NCBI GenBank assembly: GCA_963701815.1
Contig: CAVPBN010000039.1
Location: 62,001-126,000, forward strand
Origin: AP-15 sp963701815
GTDB taxonomy: Bacteria; Pseudomonadota; Alphaproteobacteria; ATCC43930; CGMCC-115725
Direction: 5' to 3'
DNA length: 64,000 bases
Part shown: positions 1 through 8,661 of the stretch, piece by piece
Layout: each line of letters begins with the position of its first letter
Position numbering within the stretch: position 1 is the stretch's first letter
Notes under the pieces: generated by a model
What the model was told of the DNA's origin: nothing
Database searches by the model: none
The model's input: the letters and a program-made list of their open reading frames with translations, nothing else
Translations under genes and position numbers: made by a program

Positions 1-181
1 CGAGTTCGACGATGTCTTCGGGGCCCACCAGCTCCGGGGCGAGCGATCGGGAGATCAGGAAGCGGTCGGGGTTGTCGGGGTGGCGGACGCTGACATGGCC
101 GTAGGCGTCGACGACCTCCTCTCTGGCGAGGACCCGGTTGGCGATCACGAGGTCTTGGATCAGCGCGTCGAGATTGGTCAT
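1..181 (-). CDS. class II aldolase/adducin family protein, N-terminal part (cut by window edge)
   Basis: Reading leftwards from an ATG at 181-179 gives about 60 open residues that run off the window. They contain AYGHVSVRHPDNPDRFLIS, the characteristic N-terminal segment of class II aldolase/adducin proteins. This fold covers sugar-phosphate aldolases, epimerases and hydroxy-acid decarboxylases, and uses a zinc ion bound by histidines that would lie beyond the edge. The exact substrate cannot be told. The first residues (MTNLDALIQDLVIANRVLA) fit the family's leading helix, so the start is credible. Such genes commonly sit in small-molecule catabolic clusters, which suits the neighbouring flavoprotein and the HD, NTF2-like and amidohydrolase genes at the other end of the window. 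Confidence 0.75.
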   Translation of the reverse strand, partial: MTNLDALIQDLVIANRVLAREEVVDAYGHVSVRHPDNPDRFLISRSLAPELVGPEDIVEL

Positions 182-325
182 CCGGATGATGATACCTTGG
201 TTTGAATGTCGATCAGCGGGCCGAAAATTGGACAGGCGCGACGATGGCGCCATCCTGGGACCGCCCGGCGTAGGCGAAGCACGAGGCGGGCCAAGGATCG
301 CCGTATTGGCTGGTCCCGCGCCTTA

Positions 326-660
326 CGTCCTTCGAGACGCCCGCTGCGCGGGCCCTTAAAGCCTGCCCGGCGCAGGAGCGTGTGAAGGAATCGTCTCGAA
401 AGGAAAACCGGGTGTGGCACGAGAAGAGCGTGGTCGAGACGGCTTCGGCGCTCACCATGAGGCATGCTGTTGGTGGCATTGAGAAACCACCTCATCCTGA
501 GGAAGCCGTAAAGCGGCTGTCTCGAAGGACGCACCGCTGCGCCATCCTTCAATTCCTTACACGCTCGCAGGTCGGGGATGAGGCTTTTCTTCAATGCTAT
601 CATAAACTTGCCTCATGGTGAGGAGCGTCCCGGCAAAGCCTGGGCGCGTCTCGAACCACG
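326..660. repeat. three degenerate copies of a palindromic intergenic repeat
   Basis: The 566-base stretch between the aldolase start and the flavoprotein holds no supportable gene. It carries three diverged copies of one element with a CCTCAT..TGAGGA box and a GTCTCGAA..ACG box. They lie at 489-533 (forward, best preserved), 610-660 (forward) and 326-353 (only the second box, inverted, beside a small GC hairpin). Elements of this kind are common between genes in Hyphomicrobiales. The short open frames here have no recognisable protein content. Confidence 0.6.
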
Positions 661-747
661 TACGTTGCCGATGCAGCGCAATGTTGCCCGGCCTCTTCGC
701 TCTTCCCCCCTGCATGCGACATGGTAGGCTCTGCGTCAGGAGGGCCG

Positions 748-1971
748 ATGGACACGAAAATCGACGAGACGCGCTTACCGGCGGACATCGACGCGCAACC
801 CTGGTGCGGTCGGCGGTCGCGCTGCAGCCGGTATTGCGCAAGCTATCACGACGAGATCGAGCGCGAGCAGCGCATGCCGCGGGCCCTGTTCGAGCAATTG
901 CGCGAAGCCGGCTTCTACCGAATGGTGATCCCGCGCTCGCTGGGGGGCCTCCAGGCCGACCCGCTGACTTATACGCGCGTCGTCGAACTGTTGGCCGAGG
1001 GCGTCGGCTCGGTCGGCTGGAACCTGGCCAACAACGGCATCGGCCAACTCGTCACGCTCGGACTGCCGGATGACGGCGTGCAGGAGATCCACCGGAGCGG
1101 GACCGACACCATCATCGCCGGCACCGCCGTACCGGGCGGGGGGCAGGCGGTGCCGGTGGCAGGCGGCTACCGCGTCAGCGGGCGCTGGCAATTCGGCAGC
1201 GGCTGCCAGGAAAGCGCCTGGATGCTGGGCAGTTTCGAGATCTTCGACGGCGATCGGGCGCGCCTCAGCCCCGAAGGCAAACCGGTCTACTGGCGCGGGG
1301 TGTTTCCGCGGGCCGAAGCGGAGATCGTCCCCGGCAGCTGGGACGTGGCCGGGCTGCGCGGCACCGGCAGCTTCGACTGGACGGTCGACGACGTTTTCCT
1401 GCCGGAGCGGCGGACGATGCCGCAGATCGGCATCCCGCTCGAAAACCAGTGGGCGCGCTGGCCGGGGACCACCTACGCCCTGCCGGTCCAGGCCTGGGTC
1501 GGGCCGCACCACAGCGCGGTCATCACCGGCATCGCGCGCGCCGGCATCGATGCGCTGATCGACCTTGCCGGCGGCAAGACGCCGCGCGGCCGCACCGGCG
1601 CGCTGTTGTGCGAGAACCCGCAGGTGCAGGACGCCGTCGGGCGGGCCGATGCGATCCTCAATGCCGGGCGCGTCTACCGCAGCGCGATGATTGCCGAACT
1701 GTGGAACACGGTCGCTTCCGGCCGGGAGACCACACTCGAGCAGCGGGCCCGCTGCCGTTTGGCCTCGACCTATGCCGCCGACAGCGCGCGCGAGGCGATG
1801 GATCTGGTGTATCGCCACGGCGGCAGCACGTCGTTCAAGCGCGAGAGCCGCCTCGCCGAGTGCTGGCGCGACCTGCACACCGTCGGCCAGACGGTCACGA
1901 TCGCGCCCGAATGGTACCCGATCGGCGGCCGGGTGTACCTCGGGATGGATCCCGGCTCGCGTCTGCGCTAG
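748..1971 (+). CDS. acyl-CoA-dehydrogenase-fold flavoprotein, group D flavin monooxygenase type
   Basis: About 407 residues with the acyl-CoA dehydrogenase fold: an N-terminal helical part ending in FYRMVIPRSLGG, a middle beta domain (about residues 115-230, with GGYRVSGRWQFGSGC), and a C-terminal helical bundle. The pattern (SVGWNLANNG, no catalytic Glu typical of true dehydrogenases, YRHGGSTSF near the end) resembles HsaA/DszC-type two-component monooxygenases that take reduced flavin from a partner reductase. The substrate is unknown. The start at 748 is chosen for the AGGAGG at 739-744. Residues 15-34 look foreign in this frame (four Cys in twelve residues). The +2 frame over the same bases reads LVRSAVALQPVLRKL, the expected family sequence, so two compensating indels probably lie near 793 and 845. 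Confidence 0.8.
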   Translation: MDTKIDETRLPADIDAQPWCGRRSRCSRYCASYHDEIEREQRMPRALFEQLREAGFYRMVIPRSLGGLQADPLTYTRVVELLAEGVGSVGWNLANNGIGQLVTLGLPDDGVQEIHRSGTDTIIAGTAVPGGGQAVPVAGGYRVSGRWQFGSGCQESAWMLGSFEIFDGDRARLSPEGKPVYWRGVFPRAEAEIVPGSWDVAGLRGTGSFDWTVDDVFLPERRTMPQIGIPLENQWARWPGTTYALPVQAWVGPHHSAVITGIARAGIDALIDLAGGKTPRGRTGALLCENPQVQDAVGRADAILNAGRVYRSAMIAELWNTVASGRETTLEQRARCRLASTYAADSAREAMDLVYRHGGSTSFKRESRLAECWRDLHTVGQTVTIAPEWYPIGGRVYLGMDPGSRLR

Positions 1972-2015
1972 TGGTGCAAACCAGACAGATGATTCCCTCC
2001 GGTGCGTACCTTGAC

Positions 2016-2092
2016 CGAGATTGCTTCGTCGCTGTACTCCTCGCAATGACAAGCACTTACGCTGTCATTGCGAGCGCAGCGAAGCAATCTCG
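2016..2092. repeat. REP-like long inverted repeat
   Basis: The 381 bases between the flavoprotein stop and cysK hold no convincing gene. They contain an imperfect inverted repeat. The left arm (2016-2050) starts CGAGATTGCTTCG and ends CTCGCAATGAC. The right arm (2064-2092) reads GTCATTGCGAG then CGAAGCAATCTCG, separated by about 13 bases. This GTCATTGCGAG..GAAGCAATC element is a widespread alphaproteobacterial intergenic palindrome. It would fold into a long hairpin in RNA and may also stop transcription. Confidence 0.75.
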
Positions 2093-2352
2093 ACGCTGAC
2101 CTGCCCGAGAGCAAGCGTCTGGTTCATACCACTAGCCGCACCGGTACCGTCAAAGGATGCACTTTGATGTCGGTCATCGCGAAGTCATCGCCGACAAAGA
2201 GGAGACGGCAGGAATGGTCCTTTGCGACTGATCAGCGTTTCGGCCAAGGCGCCTACCGAAATCAGTATTTGTCGCGACTTATGACCTCCTCGGCAGGACC
2301 GCCGATGCCGAGGAGCGCGACGGGTGCCGGCGAGCACCGCCGTCCGATCTGA

Positions 2353-3403
2353 TCATGTTTCGAGGCGCGCGGTCGGCGTCGACCGCGATATTTCCAGCTC
2401 TTCGGCGGTCATGTCGGCCGGGATGTCGGCGAACAGCGGGGTGCTGAGATAGCGCTCGCCGGTGTCGGGCAGCATACAGAGGACGGTCGCGCCCTTGGCC
2501 GCATCGCGGCAAACCTGCAAGGCCCCGGCAAACGTCGCCCCGGCGGTGATGCCGACGAAGATCCCCTCCTTCTGGGCGAGTTGCCGGCTGCACTGCATCG
2601 CGTCGGCGCCGGAAACCGTCACGATGCGATCGATCACCTGCATCGCCACCGCATCGGCGGTCAGCTTCGGAATGAAATCCGGGCTCCAGCCCTGCATCGG
2701 ATGCGGTTTCCAGGCGGAGTGGGCCGACACTGCGGACCCGTCCGGATTTCGCTGCTGCGGGGCGGCGCTGGTCAGCATCGGGGCGTCGGCCGGTTCGCAG
2801 ACGACGATCTTCGTCTCCGGCCGTTCCTTGGCGAGAACGCGCGCGACGCCTTTCAGCGTGCCGCCGGTGCCGAACCCGGTCACCCAATAGTCGAGCGGCT
2901 CGCCGTGCGAAATCCGCGATGATCTCGCGCGCCGTGGTGCGCGAATGCATGTCGGCATTGGCCTCGTTCTCGAACTGCCGGGTCAGGAACCAGCCATGGG
3001 TCTCGGCGAGTTCGACCGCCTTTTTGACCATGCCCATGCCGCGTTCGGCCGCCGGTGTGAGCACCACCTTCGCGCCGAGAAAGCGCATCAGCCTGCGGCG
3101 CTCGACGCTGAACGTCTCGGCCATGGTCACCACCAGCGGATAACCCTTCTGCGCGCACACCATCGCGAGGCCGATGCCGGTATTGCCGCTGGTCGCTTCG
3201 ATGACGGTTTGCCCCGGCTTCAGCGTGCCGCTGCGCTCGGCGTCCTCGATCACCCCGAGCGCCAACCGGTCCTTGACCGAGCCCAACGGGTTGAAGGCCT
3301 CGATCTTGACGAAGAGGTTCACCTCCGGAGGAGCGAGCTTGCCGATCCTGACGACCGGGGTGTTCCCGATCGTTTCGAGTATGTTCGCAAATTTTCGCCC
3401 CAT
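2353..3403 (-). CDS. cysK: cysteine synthase (O-acetylserine sulfhydrylase), frameshifted as read
   Basis: This PLP enzyme makes L-cysteine from O-acetylserine and sulfide. The first part (from ATG at 3403, MGRKFANILETIGNTPVVRI) contains the PLP lysine motif NPLGSVKDR and the substrate loop EATSGNTGIG. The reading frame breaks at about 2906-2911. The downstream frame continues exactly with GEPLDYWVTGFGTGGTLKG (the phosphate-binding loop) and runs to TGA at 2353. Removing one base from GATTTCGCACGGC joins the halves into about 349 residues, a normal CysK length. The gene ends next to the REP-like hairpin and lies downstream of, and co-directional with, yqgE. Whether this is a real mutation or a sequencing error cannot be told here. 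With cysD/cysNC it would complete sulfate assimilation. Confidence 0.85.
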
Positions 3404-3446
3404 CGCCCCCACTGCTCCTGTGTTGTCGGTTCCACCTCGGGTTCCT

Positions 3447-4004
3447 CTAAGCGTGCCCCGCGTCGCTCGATAAGGTCGACAGATCGATTTTGAGCTTGGC
3501 CAGCGCCAGAGCCCACTTCGAGTCGTCGTCGGCGTCGAATACCAGGCCGTCATCGGCGGCGACGCAGAGCCAGCCATTGGCGTGGATCTCGGCGTCGAGC
3601 TGGCCCGGCGACCAACCGGCGTAACCGAGGGCAAAGAGGCTGCGCACCGGACCTCGACCATTACCGATGGCGTGCAGGATCTCGCGCGTCGCGGTGACCG
3701 CGATATTGCCCCCGACGTGAAGAGTGGCCTCCTCCCGGTAATCGCTGGTATGCAGCACAAAGCCCCGCCCGGTCTCGACCGGGCCGCCAAAATGGACCGG
3801 CTGCGGCGCCGCCGGCTCCTTCGGCTCGATCTCGAGCTGGCTGAACAATTCGCCAATGGTCAGAGAGCCCAACGGCTTGTTGACGATCAGGCCCATGGCT
3901 CCGCCATCGTCGCTGTGCGCGCAGAGATAAATCACCGAACGGGCAAATCTCTGATCCAGCATCTGCGGCATCGCCACCAGCAACTGGCCGGCGAGCGAAT
4001 TCAT
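3447..4004 (-). CDS. YqgE/AlgH family protein (UPF0301)
   Basis: 185 residues, the usual length of the UPF0301 family. Typical family sequence is seen at LLVAMPQML near the N-terminus, GAMGLIVNKPL, VHFGGPVETGRGFVLHT and GYAGWSPGQLDAEI. The ATG at 4004 has a GGAGG ribosome site. The biochemical role of the family is not settled; the AlgH name comes from an effect on alginate regulation in Pseudomonas, and the protein is thought to be a cytoplasmic, compact beta-rich fold. It precedes cysK on the same strand with a gap of about 43 bases, so co-transcription is likely. It is divergent from the peroxiredoxin gene. Confidence 0.92.
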   Translation of the reverse strand: MNSLAGQLLVAMPQMLDQRFARSVIYLCAHSDDGGAMGLIVNKPLGSLTIGELFSQLEIEPKEPAAPQPVHFGGPVETGRGFVLHTSDYREEATLHVGGNIAVTATREILHAIGNGRGPVRSLFALGYAGWSPGQLDAEIHANGWLCVAADDGLVFDADDDSKWALALAKLKIDLSTLSSDAGHA

Positions 4005-4216
4005 CGGGTCCTCCGCTGCGCCATAATCCCAGACCCCTCTGTATCGGTTCCGGTTCGTTCGACTCTACATAAATTGGGGGGCCGGCCGGATATAAAAACC
4101 GGGTGATGCGCGGTCCTGCCCTCGTTCCGATCCGGCGGCTGTCCCGTTTGCCGCGCGGGTGCGCCCTGTGCTATCGCTCCGCCATTCGGATCCGCACAGC
4201 ATCGGAGGAAAGCTCG

Positions 4217-4705
4217 ATGACGATCAAGGTTGGCGACAGGCTGCCGTCGGTGACGCTCAGGCAGGTGACCCCGGAGGGGCCCAAGGAAATCACCACCGAC
4301 GATTTCTTCCGCGGCCGGAAGGTGGTGCTGTTTGCGGTGCCGGGCGCTTTTACCCCCGCCTGCTCGCAGCGGCACCTGCCGGGCTATGTCGACAAGGCGC
4401 CGCAGATCAAGGCGAAAGGGGTCGACGAGGTCGCTTGCGTCGCGGTCAACGACGCGGCCGTGCTGGGCGCATGGAGTCGGGACCAGAAGAGCGAGGGCAA
4501 GGTGACGATGCTGGCCGACGGCAGCGGCGATCTGGTCCGCGCCATCGGTCTCGAACTCGATTTGAGCAAGGGCGGCCTCGGCATCCGCTCGCAGCGCTAT
4601 TCGATGCTGGTCGATAACGGCGTCGTCAAATCGCTTTCGGTCGAGACGGCGCCGGGGCAGGTCGACGTGTCGAGCGCCGAGGCGATGCTGAAGGCGATCG
4701 TCTGA
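4217..4705 (+). CDS. peroxiredoxin (Prx5 type)
   Basis: 162 residues of a Prx5-family thiol peroxidase, which reduces hydrogen peroxide and alkyl hydroperoxides using thioredoxin or glutathione. The peroxidatic cysteine lies in the motif PGAFTPACSQRHLPGYV at about residues 42-58, where the Thr and Cys of TPxC are present. The C-terminal half (RSQRYSMLVDNGVVKSL) is standard for the family. The open frame extends upstream, but the start at 4217 is preferred because GGAGG lies at 4204-4208, eight bases upstream, and the family begins at MTIKVGDRLPSV. The gene is monocistronic and divergent from yqgE, with a shared promoter region of about 210 bases. Confidence 0.93.
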   Translation: MTIKVGDRLPSVTLRQVTPEGPKEITTDDFFRGRKVVLFAVPGAFTPACSQRHLPGYVDKAPQIKAKGVDEVACVAVNDAAVLGAWSRDQKSEGKVTMLADGSGDLVRAIGLELDLSKGGLGIRSQRYSMLVDNGVVKSLSVETAPGQVDVSSAEAMLKAIV

Positions 4706-4819
4706 GAGGGCCCCCGGACCGGCGCCGCGAGGGGCTTTCAGCGTAGGCGCGGGCGGCCGGCACCGAGAAAATTATCGTTGAAACCGCTCGTCGCGGCGGC
4801 ACGGTCGTGGCGCCGCGGA

Positions 4820-5828
4820 TCAGCAGCTCTGAAACATCTGTTGGATCTCGGCGATGTCGGATGTCGCCGACAAGGCCAGCATCAAGCAGGATGCGGGCTT
4901 TTTGCGGGCTGAAATCGAGGCCGGCGACGATGCCGCTCTCGCGCAGCCGGCGGCGCGGCGCGACGCGGCCGGAAAAGGCGCGGCTGCACTGGACGATGAC
5001 GACCCCCGATTTCGCCGCAGCCTCGAACGCGGCGCGCTGCGCCGGGGTCGGGCTGCCGGGCGCAAATCCGGCCGAGACGATGCCGCGGGCGCCGGCGGCA
5101 ACCGCCGCGTCGACCAAGGCGCCATCGGCGCCGGCATAGGAATAGACGATGTCGACCCGCGGCAACGGCAGGGCGAGATCCATGTCCGAGAACCCGGCAT
5201 CGGGCATGTGGGCGCCGAGCGGCGCGCGGTAGAAATGCACGCCGTCGCCATCGACGTGGCCGAGCGCGCCGAAATCGAGCGAGCGGAAGGTCTGCACCCG
5301 GTAGGTCGAGGTCTTGACCACATCGCGGGCGGCGTGGATCTCGTCGTTGAGCACGACCAGAACGCCTTTCCCCTGCGCCTCGGCCGAACCGGCGACGCGC
5401 AACGCGTTGACCAAATTCATGCCGGCATCGGTGCCGAGCGCACTCGCCGGACGCTGCGCCCCGACCAATACCACCGGCTGCGCCGATCGCAAGGTCAGGT
5501 TTAGAAAGAACCCGGTTTCCTCCAGGGTTGCGGTGCCGTGCGGGATTACAAAACCGGCGACGCCCGGCTGGTCTTCGGCGGTCTTGTGGATCAATGCCCG
5601 CAGATCGAGCCAGTCCGGCGGCCCGATATCGGTGCTGCCGACCTGGCGAAAAGTCATCGGCAACGGGTCGGCAACCAGCCGGGTCTCGGGAAAGCGGTCG
5701 AGCAATGCCTCGGCGGTCAGTTTCTGACCGAAATCGGGATAATCGAGGACATCGAGGCTCGACGCGCCGAGCGAGGAGATCGTGCCGCCGGTGCCGATCA
5801 CGGCAATGCGTGGGAGATGCGTCGCCAT
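4820..5828 (-). CDS. asparaginase, frameshifted near the C-terminus as read
   Basis: Hydrolyses L-asparagine to aspartate and ammonia. The N-terminus has IAVIGTGGTISS with the nucleophilic Thr. The second motif reads HGTATLEET, where the Asp of the canonical HGTDT is Ala as read. NDEIHAARDVVKTST supplies the conserved Lys. The frame from the ATG at 5828 (GAGAGGG upstream) leaves the family pattern after SPQKARILL. One extra T near 4882-4886 explains this, since the next frame reads MLALSATSDIAEIQQMFQSC and stops at 4820, giving about 335 residues. Without the correction the protein would carry about 70 foreign residues. The gene lies 10 bases downstream of the NrtS-like gene on the same strand, so the pair probably forms a small nitrogen-related operon. 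Confidence 0.82.
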
Positions 5829-5838
5829 CCCTCTCCTC

Positions 5839-6096
5839 TCAGCGGCGCCGTCGGAGGTCGGCGCCCGGATGCGGGCGAGACGATACGGCGCCATAGGTGC
5901 ATACCAAATACGGCACCAGATAGGTCAAGGCCAGCTTGGCGTGGTCGAGCGGCTGCCCTGCCATGAGCGCGTCGCCCTGATTGATCAGATTGAGGATGGT
6001 GCCGACGATCAGCGCCACCCATAGCGAGCGTCGCGGGATGCCGTCCGAGACGGCGCTGCGGCACGCCCATTTCAAGCGGTCGAGAGTGGCGGCCAA
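5839..6096 (-). CDS. NrtS-like small membrane protein (nitrate/nitrite transport family)
   Basis: 85 residues with two predicted membrane helices (about residues 27-42 and 55-70). Family-like stretches are VALIVGTILNLINQGDAL and YLVPYLVCTYGAVS. These match the small NrtS family, first described in cyanobacteria as a nitrate/nitrite transporter component and found widely as a single small gene in proteobacteria. The family call rests on pattern memory of these two segments. The gene lies just upstream of the asparaginase gene and downstream of the ketopantoate-reductase-like gene on the same strand. The very basic C-terminal tail (RPHPGADLRRRR) is not expected to be part of the membrane domain. 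Confidence 0.6.
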   Translation of the reverse strand: MAATLDRLKWACRSAVSDGIPRRSLWVALIVGTILNLINQGDALMAGQPLDHAKLALTYLVPYLVCTYGAVSSRPHPGADLRRRR

Positions 6097-6133
6097 CGCG
6101 ATCGCCCCGCTTACCCAACGATGGCTGATCCGG

Positions 6134-7192
6134 TCAGATCGCGTACAGATTCTCGGGTGCAGCCTGCCTTCTGCCGTGCTCGACCTCCTTGACCGCCTGG
6201 ATCAGCTTGACGTGGGTCGGAGCGGGACGGCCGACCTCCGCGCCCTTCTCGGCGATCAGCCCGTTGATGAAATCGATCTCGGTGCGCCGGCCCTTGAGCA
6301 TGTCCTGGCCCATCGACGGGCGCTGCAGATCGCTGCGGGTATTCGAACCCGCCTCGGCCAGGATCTCGGCTTCGATCTCGTCGAGCGCCCTGGGGTCGCC
6401 CTCGGCGGCGCGGGCCAGGATTTCGGGTTCGTGCATGCGAATGTGCTCGAGCTGATAGCCGAGCGCCTGACCGACCCGCACCGCTTCGCCGCCGAGCCGG
6501 ATGCCGAGACGGCGGATCCGGTCGTGCCGGTCCATGCCGTTGCCGGAGAGCCCGGTGGCCGCACCGATGCCGTTCCGCATGCCGTTGACGCAAAGCTTCG
6601 ACCAGCGCTCGCCCCACAAATTCGTGGTCGGCCGGACCGTGTCGACCGTGCCGATGATCGCCGCCAGCTCTTCGAGCCGCTTGGTGATGCGGCCGTGGAC
6701 CTCGCCGACGCGGTAGACCTCATGCGTCGAGGCGCCCTTGGCGACGGTGCGGCGCACCCGGCCCGGGGCGTAGAGCTCGGCCGCGAGCAGTGCCGGGATG
6801 GCGCCGACGGTCCTGTCCCAACCGACGATGCCGGCGATGCGCTCCTCGTTCATGCAGTTCTGCAGCGAGACGACATAGCCGCCGGGCGCCAGATATTGCC
6901 CGATCAGCAGGGCCGCCCATTGCGTGTCGTAGGATTTGACTGCGATCATCGCGATGTCGATCGGCTTTTCCTTGGCCAGTTGCTGCACCTCGGTCAGGTG
7001 CATCGTCTTCGGCCTGGCGCGGACGAATTCCTCTTCGGTCACCCCTTCGACGGCCAACCCGTCTTTGCGGATCGCTTCGATATGTTCGGGCCACGGGTCG
7101 ATCAGGGTCACGTCGAACCCGTTATGTGCGAGCTGGCCGCCGGTGTAGCCGCCGATGGCGCCGGCGCCGATCACCGCGATGCGCTTATCCAT
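6134..7192 (-). CDS. ketopantoate reductase family protein (ApbA/PanE)
   Basis: 352 residues of the ApbA/PanE fold, which reduces 2-oxo acids with NADPH. The N-terminal Rossmann motif is IAVIGAGAIGGYTGGQLA. The middle part carries the conserved VKSYDTQ and VSLQNCMNEE stretches. The C-terminal helical domain has the family's KLCVNGMRN, RPSMGQDMLKGRRTEIDFING and conserved Lys/Asn positions. The protein is longer than biosynthetic PanE (about 300 residues), and the neighbours are catabolic. It may therefore act on another 2-oxo or 2-hydroxy acid rather than in coenzyme A synthesis. It is divergent from the isocitrate-lyase-fold gene, sharing a 160-base intergenic region. Confidence 0.87.
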   Translation of the reverse strand: MDKRIAVIGAGAIGGYTGGQLAHNGFDVTLIDPWPEHIEAIRKDGLAVEGVTEEEFVRARPKTMHLTEVQQLAKEKPIDIAMIAVKSYDTQWAALLIGQYLAPGGYVVSLQNCMNEERIAGIVGWDRTVGAIPALLAAELYAPGRVRRTVAKGASTHEVYRVGEVHGRITKRLEELAAIIGTVDTVRPTTNLWGERWSKLCVNGMRNGIGAATGLSGNGMDRHDRIRRLGIRLGGEAVRVGQALGYQLEHIRMHEPEILARAAEGDPRALDEIEAEILAEAGSNTRSDLQRPSMGQDMLKGRRTEIDFINGLIAEKGAEVGRPAPTHVKLIQAVKEVEHGRRQAAPENLYAI

Positions 7193-7351
7193 GATCCGAT
7201 CACTCCCCTTGTCGTCGCGGCGCTCTTCGCGACAAGCCGCTTTGACCCGATTGGCAGCGTGCTAGACTGGCCGCGGGTTGCAGAATAAAGATCAAAGCCC
7301 GGCGCCTGCCATAACCAAATCATCCCCAATTCATCCAAGGATCGAAACACC

Positions 7352-8218
7352 ATGAACTGGACCGAACGGCGCGAACGCTTCCGTGCCCATCTTGCCGGAA
7401 ATCGCTGCGTGCATCCGGGCTCCGTATACGATGCGATTTCGGCGCGCATCGCCGAGGACCTCGGCTTCGAGGTCGGGATGTTTTCGGGCTCGATCGGCTC
7501 GATGGCGGTGCTCGGCGCGCCCGACCTCGTCGTCCTGACCCTGACCGAATTCGCCGCCCAGGCGAACCGCATCTGCCGCGCCGGCAATCTGGCATTGCTG
7601 GTCGACGCCGATCACGGTTACGGCAACGCGCTCAACGTACGCCGCACGGTCGAGGAACTGGAGACCGCCGGCATCTGCGCCATGTCGATCGAAGATACCG
7701 TATTGCCGCGGCCCCATGGCCCCAACGGCAAGCCGAGTTTGAGCTCGATCGACGAGGGCGTCGGCAAGATGAAAGCGGCCCTGTCGGCCCGCCAGGACAA
7801 GAACCTCGTCATCGCCGGGCGCACCAGCGCGCTGGCGATCGCCGATCTCGACGAGACCCTCAAGCGGGCCAAGGCCTATGAGGCGGCCGGGGTGGATGCG
7901 GTGTTTCTTGCCGGCGGGGTCACCGTCGCGGCGGTCGAGGCGGTATCGTCGGCGATCCGGATTCCGCTGATCCTCGGCGGCGGCAGCGGGCAGCTCGGCG
8001 ATCTCGACTGGCTGGCGGCGCACCGGGTCCGGGTCGCACTGCAGACGCATGCGCCGTTCAGCGCCGCCGTGCAGGCGGTCTACAACACGCTGAAGGCGCT
8101 GCGCGAGGGCGCCAAGGTGGGCGATTTGACCGGCATCGCCGCCCCCGAATTGATGCGGCGCGTTACCCGCGTCGATGATTATCAGCGCTGGACGAAGGAT
8201 TTTCTCGGCGGCGCCTGA
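7352..8218 (+). CDS. isocitrate lyase/PEP mutase superfamily protein, probable oxaloacetate decarboxylase
   Basis: 288 residues forming an alpha/beta barrel of the isocitrate lyase/PEP mutase superfamily. Visible are the substrate loop near GMFSGSIGSMAVLG, the metal-binding LLVDADHGYGNALNV, SIEDTVLPRPHG and VIAGRTSALA. Length and these motifs fit the PA4872-type oxaloacetate decarboxylase subgroup better than methylisocitrate lyase, because the KKCGH-type catalytic loop is absent. Magnesium dependence is expected from the Asp pair. The ATG at 7352 follows AAGGA about ten bases upstream. The gene stands alone and is divergent from the ketopantoate-reductase-like gene. Confidence 0.87.
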   Translation: MNWTERRERFRAHLAGNRCVHPGSVYDAISARIAEDLGFEVGMFSGSIGSMAVLGAPDLVVLTLTEFAAQANRICRAGNLALLVDADHGYGNALNVRRTVEELETAGICAMSIEDTVLPRPHGPNGKPSLSSIDEGVGKMKAALSARQDKNLVIAGRTSALAIADLDETLKRAKAYEAAGVDAVFLAGGVTVAAVEAVSSAIRIPLILGGGSGQLGDLDWLAAHRVRVALQTHAPFSAAVQAVYNTLKALREGAKVGDLTGIAAPELMRRVTRVDDYQRWTKDFLGGA

Positions 8219-8305
8219 ACCGCCCCTCATTCACTCGGCCGTTGCCGCCGGGTCGTTCTCCCGCGCGCCGCGCGGGGGAGCGCCGCCGATCGAAAGAACC
8301 CAATC

Positions 8306-8647
8306 GTGCGACCGACATTCCTGCTGATCGTGCTCCCGTGTCTCTTCGCCTGCGCCCCGGCCCCGGCGCAGCCGGGGACGCTGTTGCTGAGCAATCCCCA
8401 TTTCGGCCCGACCCATGTCGAGGCGGTGATCACGTCGAACCCGGATTGCGGCGCGCGCGGCCCCGGCTACGTCTCAACCAGCGAATTTCTGCTGCCGGCC
8501 GACGCCACCAGATTCATCGATGTGCCGCCCGGCGCCGAAATCTGCTGGCGGCGCGATCGCGACCCCTCGCAGCCGGTCGCCGGGCAGTGGTCGCCCTGGG
8601 ACCGGGCCTTTGTCCAGCCTGGAGCGACGATAGACGCGAACCTGTAG
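8306..8647 (+). CDS. small secreted or lipoprotein-like hypothetical protein
   Basis: 113 residues starting at GTG 8306. The N-terminus is a hydrophobic signal (FLLIVLPCLFACAPAPAQ) ending in a Cys that may be a lipobox, although Phe before Ala-Cys is not classical. The mature part is short and beta-rich with two Cys (NPDCGARG and GAEICWRR) that could form a disulfide in the periplasm. I do not recognise the family. It is convergent with the tonB gene, their ends 14 bases apart. Confidence 0.6.
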   Translation: MRPTFLLIVLPCLFACAPAPAQPGTLLLSNPHFGPTHVEAVITSNPDCGARGPGYVSTSEFLLPADATRFIDVPPGAEICWRRDRDPSQPVAGQWSPWDRAFVQPGATIDANL

Positions 8648-8661
8648 CCGAACCCGTCGTC

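Noticed and set aside
775..2052. Long minus-strand frame (425 codons) opposite the flavoprotein gene
   Set aside because: It is the antisense of a recognisable family protein and shows the Arg/Ala/Pro-rich composition of GC-rich shadow frames.
2906..2911. Programmed ribosomal frameshifting in cysK
   Set aside because: No slippery heptamer or downstream structure is evident, cysK is not known to use recoding, and similar single-base insertions occur in many unrelated genes of the window.
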